Shown here one piece after another: positions 47,808 through 58,990 of a DNA stretch of 64,000 bases (position 1 is its first letter; every line of letters starts with the position of its first letter). The notes below the pieces were generated by a model. It searched no databases and had not been told where the DNA came from. It saw only the letters and a list, made by a program, of their open reading frames with translations. Origin of the DNA: Vicia villosa (lineage: Eukaryota; Streptophyta; Magnoliopsida; Fabales; Fabaceae); NCBI RefSeq assembly GCF_029867415.1, contig NC_081183.1, forward strand, positions 114,923,061 to 114,987,060. The letters are read 5' to 3'. Both the position numbers and the translations under genes were made by a program.

Positions 47808-48939
47808 TGTTAGAACAAGATTTGTTCTGATCAATATTCTTGTTTTGATAATAACAATATATATGAATTTTGTATAAGACAATGTGGTACTCTAATCTTA
47901 TGCATTTTCCATTTCAGGAAATATATAAGGAGTATGCACAATTCAACGCTAAGAAGCATTGACTCAGAAGGTTCAAGATGACTGCATCAGAATATGCTCT
48001 CGCAAGACATCAGAAGATGGTCAAGCAGAATTAGAACATGGTCTATGAAGCATCAGAAGAACATGAAGTCAGAAGCAAAAGCACTGAAGTTCTTATGGTA
48101 TCACGCTAAAGCTCTTCAAAGTCAGAAGACAAGAAGATGCTTTGCACCAAGCTGTGACTCTGATTATTCAAACATTGTATTCACAAATCTAAGATCAAAA
48201 GCAAGTACAAGATGACAGACTATTAAGTTTAATCTCCGACTGACAAAAGGAACGTTAGAAGCTACAAAAGGCAAAGTCAGTAAAAGCAGGAAAAGCATGG
48301 CTCGAGGTAGTTGACAAAAGTGTGAAACATTAAATGCAAAGCTGTACTATTCACGCAATGCATTAAATGTAACCCAATGGTCATCTTCTCAAACACCTAT
48401 AAATATGGAAGTTCTAATCAGAAGTAGCTAACCAACAATTGTGAAATATACCAAAATGTTGTCAAATTCAAAGCTCACGAACTTCATCTTCAACCTCACA
48501 AACTCTTGTAATATTTAGTGAGTGTTAAGCTTAGAACTTAAGAGAAATATCACAGTTGTGATTATCGCTTGATCATAAGCAATTCATACTCTTGTAACAT
48601 TTATTTTACATTGATTGTAAAAGGTTCCTAGAGTGATCAGTTAGATCAGCAGACTCTAGAAGACTTAGAAGTTTCTAAGTGTTGATTTCCTAGAGTGATC
48701 AAGTTGTGATCAAAATACTCTAGAAGACTTAAAGGGTATCTAAGTGGAAAACCATTGTAATTAGATTGATTAGTGGATTAAATCCTTAGTTGAGGTAAAT
48801 CACTCTAAGGGGGTGGACTGGAGTGGTTTCATTAACAACGAACCAGGATAAATATAATTGTGCTAATTGTTTTTATCTTACAAGTTTTTAAAGTCACACT
48901 TATTCAAACCCCCATTTCTAAGTGTTTTTCTATCCTTCA
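47808..48939 (+). repeat. 3' LTR of the second copia (about 1132 bp)
   Basis: Starts TGTTAGAACAAG after AAAAAGGGGGAGAT and ends TCTATCCTTCA, the usual form of SIRE-like legume LTRs. No 5' partner in the window, so the element is 5'-truncated. It abuts a gypsy LTR fragment directly. Confidence 0.75.
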
Positions 48940-49855
48940 CTTATACCTTGCGATGTATGATTATTGTTGCTAAGTTGTAGTTGAATTATTAATGTTGTGT
49001 TGTTGTTATTGACTGTTGTTGAATGGTTGATGTTGACGCTATTGTTGTGATGTCGCATTCATGAGTCACATACATTGCATATTTTGTGACGGCCTGGACT
49101 GGCAAACTGCGACGAAGGCTTATGCCTTGGCCTTGATTGGCAAACTGTGATGAAGGCTTATGCCTTGTTGATGCCTCTATTAATTGACAATTATTAAGTT
49201 GGGCGTTCTGCTCCGTTTTTAAGTTGGGAGTTCTGCTCCAATGGTACCACATGCATGTGCATTGTACGGGTCGTATTTCGTGTTGCATTTCTGAGTTGTT
49301 GTGATGATGAAGTTGTTATTATATTATGTTGATGATTGCGTTGCAATAAACGTTTTTATAAAGTTGTGAAGTGGTGATTTTGTATGATCTGAATTTAATA
49401 TAGTATTTATCATACATCTGATTTTATGGTTCGATATCTCACCCCTTTTGTTTGAATGTTACCCCTATATTGTTAACGTGCAGGTAATCCAGAGTGAGTA
49501 AGTAACACTCGGGGGATGAACGCTTGTTGCTTTATTGTTGTCATTACTTTAGTTGTTGAATTTTAAGTTGATATCAATAAGCATTTTGTTGTCTTTGAAG
49601 TTGTTTTCGGTTGAACAAGACGATATGTAATTTAAGTTGAAATTGTGATTCCGCTGCTTAATTAATGAAAGTTGGTTTGTTCTTGAAGATCAAATTATGT
49701 TGTTATCGGTTCATCCAAATTTTAAGTGTTATGTATCTGTTTTACATGCGATTAAATGCCGTTGTTTTAAGAAGTAAACGTGACATCCTATTTGTATGTT
49801 GAATTTTGTAACTCTGATTTTAATAATATTCGTCGGGTATAAATGGGGTGTTACA
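48940..49855 (+). repeat. Gypsy (Tekay-like) LTR fragment
   Basis: Shares landmarks with the second half of the LTR at 52843-54806, including GGTACCACATGCAT, a CACCC...TTGT segment before the middle, and the terminal GGGGTGTTACA (49845-49855). The 5' part is missing and no PBS follows, so this is an isolated LTR remnant. Confidence 0.6.
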
Positions 49856-49879
49856 AGTGAAACCAAAGGAGGAGGAAGA

Positions 49880-50953
49880 TGAATCTTCAAAAACAACAGG
49901 GGCATTTGAAGCATTGTTCACTTGAGATTACGAAGAACCTTAGCCATAGTTATGAGTTTTCCTTATTTGTCTATAGCCTGGTGGATATCCATGCTTCAAG
50001 AAACAAGCGTCCATTGTATGGTTTATACTTCCACAATAAGTACAAACCTTGTTATCTCTTTTTGGAGAAGGATTGGATCTTTTCCCAGTTGCTGAACTGA
50101 GTTCCTTAGCCAATAGAAATACTTTGAGAGTTAACATGCACTGTAATATGTGTAGACTCAGTACAATCCATGGGAAAACTTGAAATAATTTCACGTTCTT
50201 GCTGAATGACTAGTGAGAAAACCTTATCAATGTTAGGGAGAGGGAATATCAACATAATTTGTGATTTTGAATGTGCAAAGTGTTCATTTAATCCTTTTAA
50301 TAAACGATTTACACAGTCTTGTTCACAACATGTTCTAGTAGAATCAACAACACAACAAGTGTAAGCAAAAGAACATTTATAATAAGGAATGAGACAACAT
50401 TTTTCTAATCCATCCCAAAGTGCTTTCAATTGAGTAAATTATTCTGAAACATAAATAATACCTTGGAAAAATCGATAAAGATATTCTTGAATATCTGAGA
50501 TACAAAAAATGTCACTATGCAAAAACCTAACGCGAAGATTCTTCCAAAATTTTGCTGCATTATCGGTCCACAAGACATATTTCATAATTTATTTAAAAAT
50601 TGATCTATGAATCCAAGAAAGCAACATAGCGTTGCAGCAAATCTATTGAGAATATAGTGGGTTAGAAGCAGGGGGTTTGGGAAACTAGCCATCAATGAAC
50701 TTCTCTTTGTTCTTAGATATCAATGCGATATGTATCAAATGCGACCATGTGTAATAATTCTTGATGTCCAAAGGCAGAGCAAATAGAATCAAGACAAAGC
50801 TTTCGTTCAAATGTAGTAGGGATTTTTAGATTTTTTTGAGAAAATATAAGTAGCTCTGGTGATCCATGATTGAATTGAGAAAGGGAAGAAACTCGAAGAA
50901 GAAGGAAGAAAGTTCAAGAACTGAACAAAAAGGAATGGTCACCAGATTTCATT
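49880..50953 (-). pseudogene. Copia gag remnant (third copia, minus strand)
   Basis: The minus strand reads, from the PBS leftward, a copia gag: YYTWSHLIHIALISKNKEKF-like sequence near 50700, LKALWDGLEKCCLIPYYKCS and QDCVNRLLKGLNEHFAHSKS (50429-50250), then the CCHC segment CTYCGSINHTMDACFLKHGY (50040-49990). Stops and frameshifts break it. The element is cut at about 49860, losing pol and the 3' LTR. Confidence 0.75.
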
Positions 50954-50967
50954 GAGCTCTGATACCA
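50954..50967 (-). other. Primer-binding site of the third copia
   Basis: On the minus strand TGGTATCAGAGCTC, complementary to initiator-Met tRNA, just inside the LTR at 50971. Confidence 0.85.
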
Positions 50968-50970
50968 TAT

Positions 50971-51281
<311 letters not shown>

Positions 51282-51479
51282 TAAACTATACTCACAAGAT
51301 TAATGTAGTGAATATGAAAGTTGAAATGATGCAAATGGCATTCCATTTAACAACATTCTTGAGACAAATAGGAGCATTTCAACTTAGTGTGAAAGGGAAT
51401 TTAAAGATTCATCTAGATCTTATTCAATAGAGAAATTACAAAATTCCTTTAAATTATCAGCTATTTTAATTTTCTAAAT
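51282..51479. other. Spacer between LTR and gene relic
   Basis: No feature recognised in about 200 bp of AT-rich DNA. Confidence 0.4.
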
Positions 51480-51861
51480 TTCACCATCCCTCATAAAACT
51501 CTCTCAGTCTCTCCTTAAAAATCCCCAATTCCTCCAAAAAGCTCTTATGAAAAGCATGTTCAACAACATTCCACTCAACGATTCAATTACTTTACAATCA
51601 TACTCTTGTCTCTCCCCCACCATCCTCCAAAATTGATTCACTTCATTCTCAACTGAACTCTTCTCATTTTGTAGCCTCAAGATCATTGCCATTGTCTCAT
51701 CTATCGCATTCGAAGTAGACACACATTCTTTATCGATCTTCGAACATACAATAACATATCTTTATCTCTCTATTTTCACCAATTTTCTAAGCGACATTAC
51801 TTTAAACACCTCATCCTCTAAATTATCTTCCTTACCCTTCTCCTCCAAATTCATCCCCCAT
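51480..51861 (-). pseudogene. Relic of a myosin-binding protein gene (DUF593/GTD-binding domain)
   Basis: Reading leftward from 51861: EDNLEDEVFKVMSLRKLVKI, a TAA where Gln is expected, then STSNAIDETMAMILRLQNEK and VENEVNQFWRMVGERQEYDC, a one-base frameshift after ESL, then VVEHAFHKSFLEELGIFKER. This is the core of the plant GTD-binding domain (DUF593), whose hallmark is the (A/D)E(T/A)MAMILRLQ coiled coil; in intact MYOB proteins it binds the globular tail of myosin XI. Only the domain core, about 125 codons, is present, without the N-terminal membrane anchor. One stop and one frameshift show it is dead. It may have been captured by a transposon, or be a truncated gene copy. Confidence 0.75.
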
Positions 51862-52489
51862 CATCACGTTTCACCAGATATTTTAACTAGGTATCCAAAT
51901 TCTTAACCTTTGGCGACTTCAGAAGTTTTTGAAACCTAACTATCTCTAAAATTGAATAATCTTGATGAAAATTATGCAAATCAAAACAAGACCTCCGAAA
52001 TTAAAAATTCGAGAGAAGTAACCACGAAGAAGAACAAAACAACAATCAAGCTCACTAACTTGTGTAAGAAAATTGAAAGTTGAAGGAAAATACTTAATAT
52101 TGAGAGGAAAAAAATTGAAGAAACTTATGATAAATTTCAATAACAGAGTGATGAAGAAAAACCAACAAACAAAAACTACCTAAAGTATGCATCTGTATCA
52201 TCTGAGTGGTTCGATTATTTTACAAATAATAATAACTTTAAAATACAAAAATAAAACATATCAAATTACATAATATCAACTAAATTTCCATTGCCACGTA
52301 TAAATCACACATTTTTTCTACTTCAACACACATTTATATTTAATTAATATTGAAAAAACACTTTCATCAATCAACACATGTAAACAAAGGTACGATCAAT
52401 TATCACGTAAATTTATCTTCTTCATAGTAATTTAAACACAACAAGTTAAAACATATTACTTAAAAATTATCTCTATTTAATGATATTGT
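51862..52489. other. AT-rich sequence, no gene recognised
   Basis: May include upstream remains of the DUF593 gene, but no motif was found. Otherwise unremarkable. Confidence 0.4.
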
Positions 52490-52842
52490 TCTTGTGTAAA
52501 AAATTGGATATGGTGGAGTTTATCCTCAGAGGTGAGGAAAGTTTAGAAATTAGATGTTACTATGACGAGCTTTGAGGATTTGGAAGCAGTGAGGGATGCA
52601 CTTTTTTCCAAGAGAAGTGTCTTGCTTAACCCTCTTGCGGGAGCCCCTTTTATAGCCTCAGCTTGGTCCCTTAAAGCCTCATTTAAGAAGCATTTTTGGA
52701 ACTTCGATGGTTATAGACGTTTCTATGTCCTTTAATATCTAGCCATGAATGACACATTCAAGCATCAGTAATAGTCGACTTGCCTGTAACAGCCATACGT
52801 TACGTCCGAGTTATACTAGTGACTTTTCATATGCCTCTAGTA
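52490..52842. repeat. Older LTR-like sequence, left part (split by the gypsy element)
   Basis: Moderate GC, with GGGAGCCCCTTTTATAGCC and GTAACAGCCATACGTTACGTCC, in the style of an Ogre/Athila LTR. It continues after the gypsy insertion at 57639. Family assignment is a guess. Confidence 0.4.
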
Positions 52843-54806
52843 TGTAACACCCGTATAATTTTAATATTAATTTAATTGGAATATTGAATTAATAATTAGA
52901 ATTATAGGGATTTTGTGAAAATAATGAATAAATAATGGTTTATGGCATTTGGGCCATATGAGGAAATAGTAAAGATGGGGGTGTGGTTTAGTAAAACTTT
53001 CACTAATCTCAATATTATTATTTTTCATAAAATAATTGGGAATTGGGAAGAAAGAACGTGAAAGAACAGAAGTTGGAACGAGGAACGTGACGGAGAACTG
53101 TAGAGGGAGAGACCAAGAACCAAGACTTTTATCCGAGGTAAGGGGAGACTCTCCGTTTAATCTCTTTTATCGTATTATAGGTGATAGTATGGATTAGGAG
53201 TATGGTTGGATCCATTGATTCTATATTCTGAATTGTTATTTGTGTTCATCATTGAAATTTGGACTGTTAATCCCTAATAACTGATAGATTTAGGGTATGA
53301 TGAATGAAATTGATTATGGAATCATATACTGTGGTTGTGGATGAATTCGTATGCTGTTTAGATGTGAATTTTCTGGTTTTTAGACTCAAAATCGTGGACT
53401 GGTATGAGTAAAAACGAATGGGTTTTGGACTGTTACGAAGTTGCAGGTTCTGGACAAATTTTTCTGGTGTTTCGCGTATGAAACAGTGCCATACGCGTAT
53501 GGGATGAGGTCATACGCGTATGAGGGACATTCCCCGAGGGCTATACGCGTATGATACGCAGCTGCCCTGTCCCAAAGTACCTTGTACTGGTGAATTGCGT
53601 ATGAGAGCGTATGAGGATGCTCATACGCGTATGGAATTTTTAAAAGAGGAAGTTGATCTGATGATACGCGTATGGCAAGGCTGATACGCGTATGAGGTTG
53701 TTTTTAGGCCATTTTTGACTCTGAGGGAATGCGTATGATACGCGTATGAGGGATGGTGATACGTGTATGGACGCGTATGGACTTGATGATACGCGTATGG
53801 CTTCTGTATGTGAAATTTTTGTTTTGTGATTTTTCTGGAAAGTTCAATGATGTGTAACTTTCGATCTGTAGGCCTATTTTGTATGCTGTTTGAGACTGTG
53901 TAAACCCTGTGATGTGATTATGTGGTTTACTGATGATTGATTGTATTGAATGATGTTAATGTATATATGAACATGCTTAGTAATGATGATGATGATGATG
54001 AAATGAGTATAGATGATGCTACTCATAGAATGGTAAGGATGAAAGTATGTTATATATATATATATGTTTGCATGCATTCATAGTCATTTGATGAGGATTG
54101 TATCTTAATGATGAGAGGATACAGTGAAGGGCAAGATTCCCATTGTGTGGAATCTGTGCTGGCAGGGCCGTATCTGGATGATGATAGATCGGTCGGTGGA
54201 TGATTTCCACTGGTGATGTTGGTACCACATGCATAGTGTCAGTTTCATACATGTGCATGACTTGTTTTAATATGATGATATATGTTATATGACGACTTGT
54301 CTGTTTATCTGTGGATGTGTGAATGATGATTTGTCTGAATATGAAACAATTGGGTGAATGATATAACTATGATATGTTATTATTTATGATGCAATAACAT
54401 TGGTTAACTGTGATGAGACTCACCCTTACTTGTTGTCATTTTCAGATTGAGGATAGCGGCGCGACTTGGTGAGGATTAGCTCATAAGTCGGTTATTAGTT
54501 ATCGAGTCGGTGTCATGCTCTGGTAGTTGTAACACTGGGAACGCGTTGTTTTGGAGTTTTGGATTATAACTCTATTTTGTTTTGTTATTTGAAGTCTTAT
54601 ACATTAAATGATGAATGTTGACTTGATGAATTAATTCCGCTGTGCAAAACATGACTTTGGTTAATGAGTTATAATTTCAGACGTTTCAGTGAATGCATGA
54701 CATGTACCAATGTGATTTTCTTTACTTATGAATTGTGACACCTCTTGCATGCTTACTCTGATTTAATAATTGTTTAATTGCCGCGGGTTATTAGAGGGGT
54801 GTTACA
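52843..54806 (+). repeat. 5' LTR of the gypsy element (1964 bp)
   Basis: Complete LTR, TGTAACACCC to GGGGTGTTACA. Contains the ATACGCGTATG array (53470-53799), a TATATATATATATG stretch at about 54050 that may be the TATA region, and the 3' part shared with the 3' LTR remnant. Confidence 0.93.
53470..53799. promoter_or_regulatory. Phased ATACGCGTATG palindrome array in the gypsy LTR
   Basis: Fifteen copies or partial copies start at 53470, 53491, 53512, 53543, 53554, 53593, 53603, 53633, 53664, 53684, 53727, 53738, 53759, 53769 and 53789. Eight are exact (53491, 53512, 53543, 53633, 53664, 53684, 53738, 53789). Intervals are 21, 21, 31, 11, 39, 10, 30, 31, 20, 43, 11, 21, 10 and 20 bp; 13 of 14 lie within 1.5 bp of a multiple of 10.5. 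The core ATACGCGTAT is a palindrome with two CpGs. Flanking sequence is not repeated. Confidence 0.88.
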
Positions 54807-54810
54807 ATAG

Positions 54811-54822
54811 TGGTATCAGAGC
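54811..54822 (+). other. Primer-binding site of the gypsy element
   Basis: TGGTATCAGAGC, four bases after the LTR; complementary to initiator-Met tRNA. Confidence 0.92.
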
Positions 54823-54942
54823 ATAGTCGGTTGTTGTGACCAGAGTCTTTGCGTCTTAGTGTCAGTCTTTCCTGTGTATGCGATTAATACGAGTTATTAT
54901 CGATACTTTTGTTCTGACTGGATTGTTGTGTTAAGCAGAACA

Positions 54943-55915
54943 ATGGCTGGAAGAGGAGGAAGAATGATGATGCTATCGCTGAGGCTCTGGGAATGATTGC
55001 TGGTGTGCTGGGAGGGAATGCCAATGGTGCTGCGATTGGTGCTGACAGGCAGCTGAACAGTTTTCAGAGGAACAATCCTCCATTGTTCAAAGGCACGCAT
55101 GATCCTGAAGGTGCTCAGAAATGGCTTAAGGAGATCGAGAGGATTTTCAGAGTCATTGACTGTGCTGAGGATCTCAAGGTGAGGTATGGTACTCATATGT
55201 TATCTGAGGAGGCTGATGACTGGTGGATGTCAACCATAGCTGAACTGGATGCTGATGGTACAACAATTACTTGGACTGTATTTAGAAGGGAATTCCTGAG
55301 GAGGTATTTTCCTGAAGATGTCAGGGGCAGAAAGGAAGTTGAATTTCTGGCACTAGTTCAAGGCAATATGTCGGTACCAGAGTATGCGGCCAAGTTTGTG
55401 GAACTGGCAAGGTACTATGTGCACTACAATGAGGATGAAGCCAATGAGTTCTCGAAATGTGTCAAATTTGAGAATGGTCTTCGTGATGAGATCAAGCAAG
55501 GTATCAGGTACCAGAGAATCCGGAGATTTGTTGACCTTGTAGATTGTAGTAGAATCTTTGAGGAAGATAACATCAAGATGAAGTCATCTCACTCTCGCGA
55601 GTTGGTTGACAAGAAAGGAAAGAAACATATGGATAGAGGTAAGCCATATGGTAGAGGCAAAGCTGCTGATTGGAAGAAACCCAGTGGGGGAGATTCCAGT
55701 GCTCGTATCATATGTTACAATTGTGGCGAGATGGGACATCGTAGGAATGAGTGCAAGCTTGATCAGAAGAAGTGTTACAAGTGCGACCAAGTGGGTCATA
55801 TTGCTGCTGATTGCAAGAAGAGGGTTGTGACTTGTTATAACTGTGGATAAGAGGGCCACATCAGTCCGAATTGTCCTAAGCCGAAGAAGAACCAATCAGG
55901 AGGAAAGGTTTTTGC
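54943..55915 (+). pseudogene. Gypsy gag, frameshift and stop
   Basis: The expected ATG is at 54943 (MAGRGGR), but a one-base loss near 54970 shifts the frame. The main frame then runs from about 54972 with the retrotransposon gag domain (FKGTHDPEGAQKWLKEIERI, ADDWW, LVQGNMSVPEYAAKF). Zinc knuckles follow at CYNCGEMGHRRNEC and CYKCDQVGHIAADC, and a third CYNCG-EGH is broken by TAA at 55848-55850. Three knuckles and the gag type fit a Tekay-like chromovirus. Confidence 0.88.
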
Positions 55916-55916
55916 T

Positions 55917-57140
55917 TTGACCGGGTCAGAGACTACTCCAGATGACAGGTTGATTAAAGGTACGTGTTTCATTCATGGCATACCTTTAGTTGCAATTATT
56001 GATACTGGAGCAACTCATTCTTTTATTTCTTTGGATTGTGCTGAGACGTTAAATCTTGAAATATCTGACATAAATGGAAGTATGGTTATTGACACTCCTG
56101 CGTCGGGTTCAGTAACTACTTCGTCTGCATGCCTGAATTGTCCGGTTGACATTTTTGGTAGAGAATTCGGGATGGACTTAGTGTGCCTTCCGTTGAAGCA
56201 ACTCGATGTAATCCTGGGAATGAACTGGTTGGAATTCAACCGTGTTCATATCAACTGTTTTGCGAAGACGGTAATTTTTCCTGAAGAGGTTAGTTTTGAT
56301 AGTCTGGAAATGACAGCTAGGCAAGTGAATGAGGCTATTAAGGATGGTGCAACAGTGTTTATGTTGTTCGCATTGATGGATGTGAAAGAAAAAGTGGCGA
56401 GTAGCGAGTTACCTGTGGTATGTGAATTTCCATAAGTTTTTCCAGAAGAAGTGAACGAATTGCCACCGGAAAGAGAAGTGGAGTTTTCTATTGATTTGGT
56501 TCCGGGAACTAGTCCAGTGTCGATGGCACCGTATCGTATGTCGCCGTCTGAATTGGCTGAACTCAAGAAGCAGTTAGGGGAATTGCTTGAGAAGAAATTT
56601 ATTCGTCCTAGTGTTTCGCCATGGGGTGCGCCTGTGTTGCTGATAAAGAAGAAAGAGGGTTCAATGAGGCTGTGTGTGGATTACAGACAATTGAACAAGG
56701 TTACTATCAAAAATCGGTATCCATTGCCGAGGATTGATGATTTGATGGACCAGTTGGTTGGAGCACGTGTGTTTAGTAAGATTGATCTGAGGTCTGGGTA
56801 TCATCGATACGTGTGAAAGATGACGATATTCAGAAGACTGCTTTTAGAACGAGGTATGGACATTATGAATATTCTGTGATGCCGTTTGGAGTTACTAATG
56901 CACCTGGTGTTTTTATGGAGTATATGAACAGGATCTTCCATCCGTATCTCGACAAGTTCGTAGTAGTATTTATAGATGACATCCTGATATATTCTAAGAA
57001 TGAAGAAGAACATGCGGAGCATCTCAGAACGGTATTGGGGCTGTTAAAAGAGAAGCAACTTTTTGTCAAACTATCGAAGTGTGAATTCTGGTTAGAGGAA
57101 GTCAGTTTTCTTGGGCATGTGATTTCTAAGAATGGTATTG
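55917..57140 (+). pseudogene. Gypsy protease and partial reverse transcriptase
   Basis: Protease: AIIDTGATHSFISLDC (D-T-G near 56000). A TAA at 56433-56435 stands where Asp is usual in the DVFPEE-type linker. Reverse transcriptase: [40 protein letters not shown], then a one-base loss near 56805 within GYHQIR. It continues with [20 protein letters not shown] and the catalytic FIDDILIYS (about 56968). It ends at [10 protein letters not shown], where the sequence fuses to the 3' LTR. RNase H, integrase and any chromodomain are deleted. Confidence 0.92.
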
Positions 57141-57638
57141 CTGTGGATGTGTGAATGATGATTTGTCTGAATATGAAACAATTGGGTGAATGATATAACT
57201 ATGATATGTTATTATTTATGATGCAATAACATTGGTTAACTGTGATGAGACTCACCCTTACTTGTTGTCATTTTCAGATTGAGGATAGCGGCGCGACTTG
57301 GTGAGGATTAGCTCATAAGTCGGTTATTAGTTATCGAGTCGGTGTCATGCTCTGGTAGTTGTAACACTGGGAACGCGTTGTTTTGGAGTTTTGGATTATA
57401 ACTCTATTTTGTTTTGTTATTTGAAGTCTTATACATTAAATGATGAATGTTGACTTGATGAATTAATTCCGCTGTGCAAAACATGACTTTGGTTAATGAG
57501 TTATAATTTCAGACGTTTCAGTGAAGGCATGACATGTACCAATGTGATTTTCTTTACTTATGAATTGTGACACCTCTTGCATGCTTACTCTGATTTAATA
57601 ATTGTTTAATTGTCGCGGGTTATTAGAGGGGTGTTACA
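57141..57638 (+). repeat. 3' LTR remnant of the gypsy element (498 bp)
   Basis: Exactly collinear with 54309-54806, with two substitutions. It begins at CTGTGGAT, a string also expected at the RT side of the junction. The first 1466 bp of the 3' LTR, including the palindrome array, are deleted. Confidence 0.95.
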
Positions 57639-57800
57639 TACTACGCGTCCGAACTTCTAGCATCAGAGCTCATGACCCTGCTGATTAGGTACTCGGTTAT
57701 CACCTAGGTGCAATCCTTGGTTGGGTCGTATACTCTACCTCTATCCATAACACATCCCGAGTCACGTCCTCGTAAATATCCCTAGTATCGAACAACACTT
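57639..57800. repeat. Older LTR-like sequence, right part
   Basis: Continues the sequence of 52490-52842 after the gypsy insertion (ACGCGTCCGAACTTCTAGCA, then GGTTGGGTCGTATACTC). No further features. Confidence 0.4.
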
Positions 57801-57980
57801 ATATATAATATATAATGATCAAATATCCTCATATCTTAATCAACAACTTACGTATTTGTAAAATTAATTACTTCAATACTTTTCTATTTTATTTAAGGAA
57901 TAGAGGTTGAACATTAACACTGACACAAATATATATTTTCAATGGTGTCTGTCCTACATAACTAATTACTAAATATGAAT

Positions 57981-58214
57981 TATGAGTTATGATAAAAGAT
58001 AGGGAAAAGATATTTGTACACTATAAGTGTACACTACACCGTATAAATATACATTTACTATACTATTTTTATTATTTTATTAATTTAACTTTTCTTGAAT
58101 TTTGTGCTGCCACCATTTTATGTTGTTGTTCCATAAGGTGTATATATGGTGTATGAAAAAGATGGTGTACAGATAGCACAGCTGTAAAAGATATATGAGT
58201 TATGATAAAAGATA
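57981..58214. mobile_element. 192-bp insertion with 21-bp flanking direct repeats, upstream of OSTC
   Basis: The direct repeats 57981-58001 and 58194-58214 (21 identical bases, starting TATGAGTTATGATAAAAGAT) flank 58002-58193. The insert has GTGTACACT and GGTGTACAG-like inverted motifs near its ends and no ORF. Long target duplications are typical of SINE/LINE-type retroposition, but there is no A-tail; a MITE within a small duplication is the alternative. It ends 243 bp before the OSTC start codon. Confidence 0.6.
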
Positions 58215-58456
58215 TAAAAATATACTGTATTTTTTTAAAGGATGTAATTACCGTATATAATAAATATTCTTTTTATAAATAAAAATAAAGTGTGAAAGAA
58301 GAAAAAAAAACTAAAAAAGGGGAAAAAAAATCCATTTTGGAGTTTTTATCTTTTCAGTATCCATTTTGGATTTTTTACACACCTCGCACTCTCTTAAACT
58401 CAGAACTCTTCTATTCAACGTTATAGAGTATAGACTGTGCTAACCCGACCCGAAAA
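58215..58456 (+). promoter_or_regulatory. OSTC promoter and 5' UTR region
   Basis: AT-rich upstream part with A-runs (58290-58330), then a pyrimidine-rich CACACCTCGCACTCTCTT stretch at about 58380 and GTTATAGAGTATAG at about 58421. No canonical TATA box is certain; the CT-rich leader is typical of constitutively expressed plant genes. Confidence 0.45.
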
Positions 58457-58990
58457 ATGCCACCCAAATCGGAGAACCCGGTTCAACACACTTCATCCTT
58501 CACCGCAACCGACTCATCCTCCGCCGGATCAATGGATCCGATCTTCCACGTCATTCGTATTCTCCCATTCAGCTTCCTCCGTCCACCGCGTCTCCGTCTG
58601 AAGCTTCCGTCGATCTCCCTCCCCTCCTCCAACGTCGTCTTCGCCCTCGTCCTCCTCACCTACTTCATGGTCGTCTCCGGCATCGTCTACGACATCATCG
58701 TCGAGCCTCCCGGTATCGGTTCCACACAGGATCCCTACACCGGCTCGGTAAAACCGGTTGTGTTCATGTCCGGCCGTGTTAACGGTCAGTATATTATTGA
58801 AGGTCTGTCGTCGGGATTCATGTTCGTTCTCGGTGGAGTTGGGATTATAATGCTGGATCTTGCGCTTGATCGGAACCGTGATAGATCTGTGAAGGTTTCG
58901 TATGCTTCGGCTGGTGTTTCGTCGATTGTTATTGCTTATGTTATGAGTATGCTCTTCCTTCGCATCAAGATCCCTGCTTATCTTAGCTGA
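58457..58990 (+). CDS. OSTC: Oligosaccharyltransferase complex subunit OSTC (DC2-like), 177 aa
   Basis: A single uninterrupted exon from ATG (MPPKSENPVQHTSS) to TGA. It belongs to the OST3/OST6-related OSTC/DC2 family. These small ER membrane proteins link the STT3A-type oligosaccharyltransferase to the translocon for co-translational N-glycosylation. Three membrane helices are visible: about residues 60-80 (VVFALVLLTYFMVVSGIVYD), 110-132 (IEGLSSGFMFVLGGVGIIML) and 148-168 (SYASAGVSSIVIAYVMSMLF). Family hallmarks are PPxIGSxQDxxTGSVKPVVF and QYIIEGL. Animal homologs are about 149 residues; plants have the longer Ser/Thr-rich N-terminus seen here. Codon use is C/G-rich at the start, unlike the surrounding repeats, which supports a real host gene. 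Confidence 0.95.
   Translation: MPPKSENPVQHTSSFTATDSSSAGSMDPIFHVIRILPFSFLRPPRLRLKLPSISLPSSNVVFALVLLTYFMVVSGIVYDIIVEPPGIGSTQDPYTGSVKPVVFMSGRVNGQYIIEGLSSGFMFVLGGVGIIMLDLALDRNRDRSVKVSYASAGVSSIVIAYVMSMLFLRIKIPAYLS

Larger units (their letters stand above)
52843..57638 (+). mobile_element. Ty3/gypsy retrotransposon (Tekay-like), internally deleted
   Basis: The LTR starts TGTAACACCC at 52843; the element ends GGGGTGTTACA at 57638. Flanks TAGTA and TACTA are a 5-bp duplication with one mismatch. Internal: Met-tRNA PBS, gag with zinc knuckles, protease, partial reverse transcriptase. The sequence then jumps from RT directly into the middle of the 3' LTR. The shared 498-bp LTR part has only two differences, so insertion is recent. 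Confidence 0.94.
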
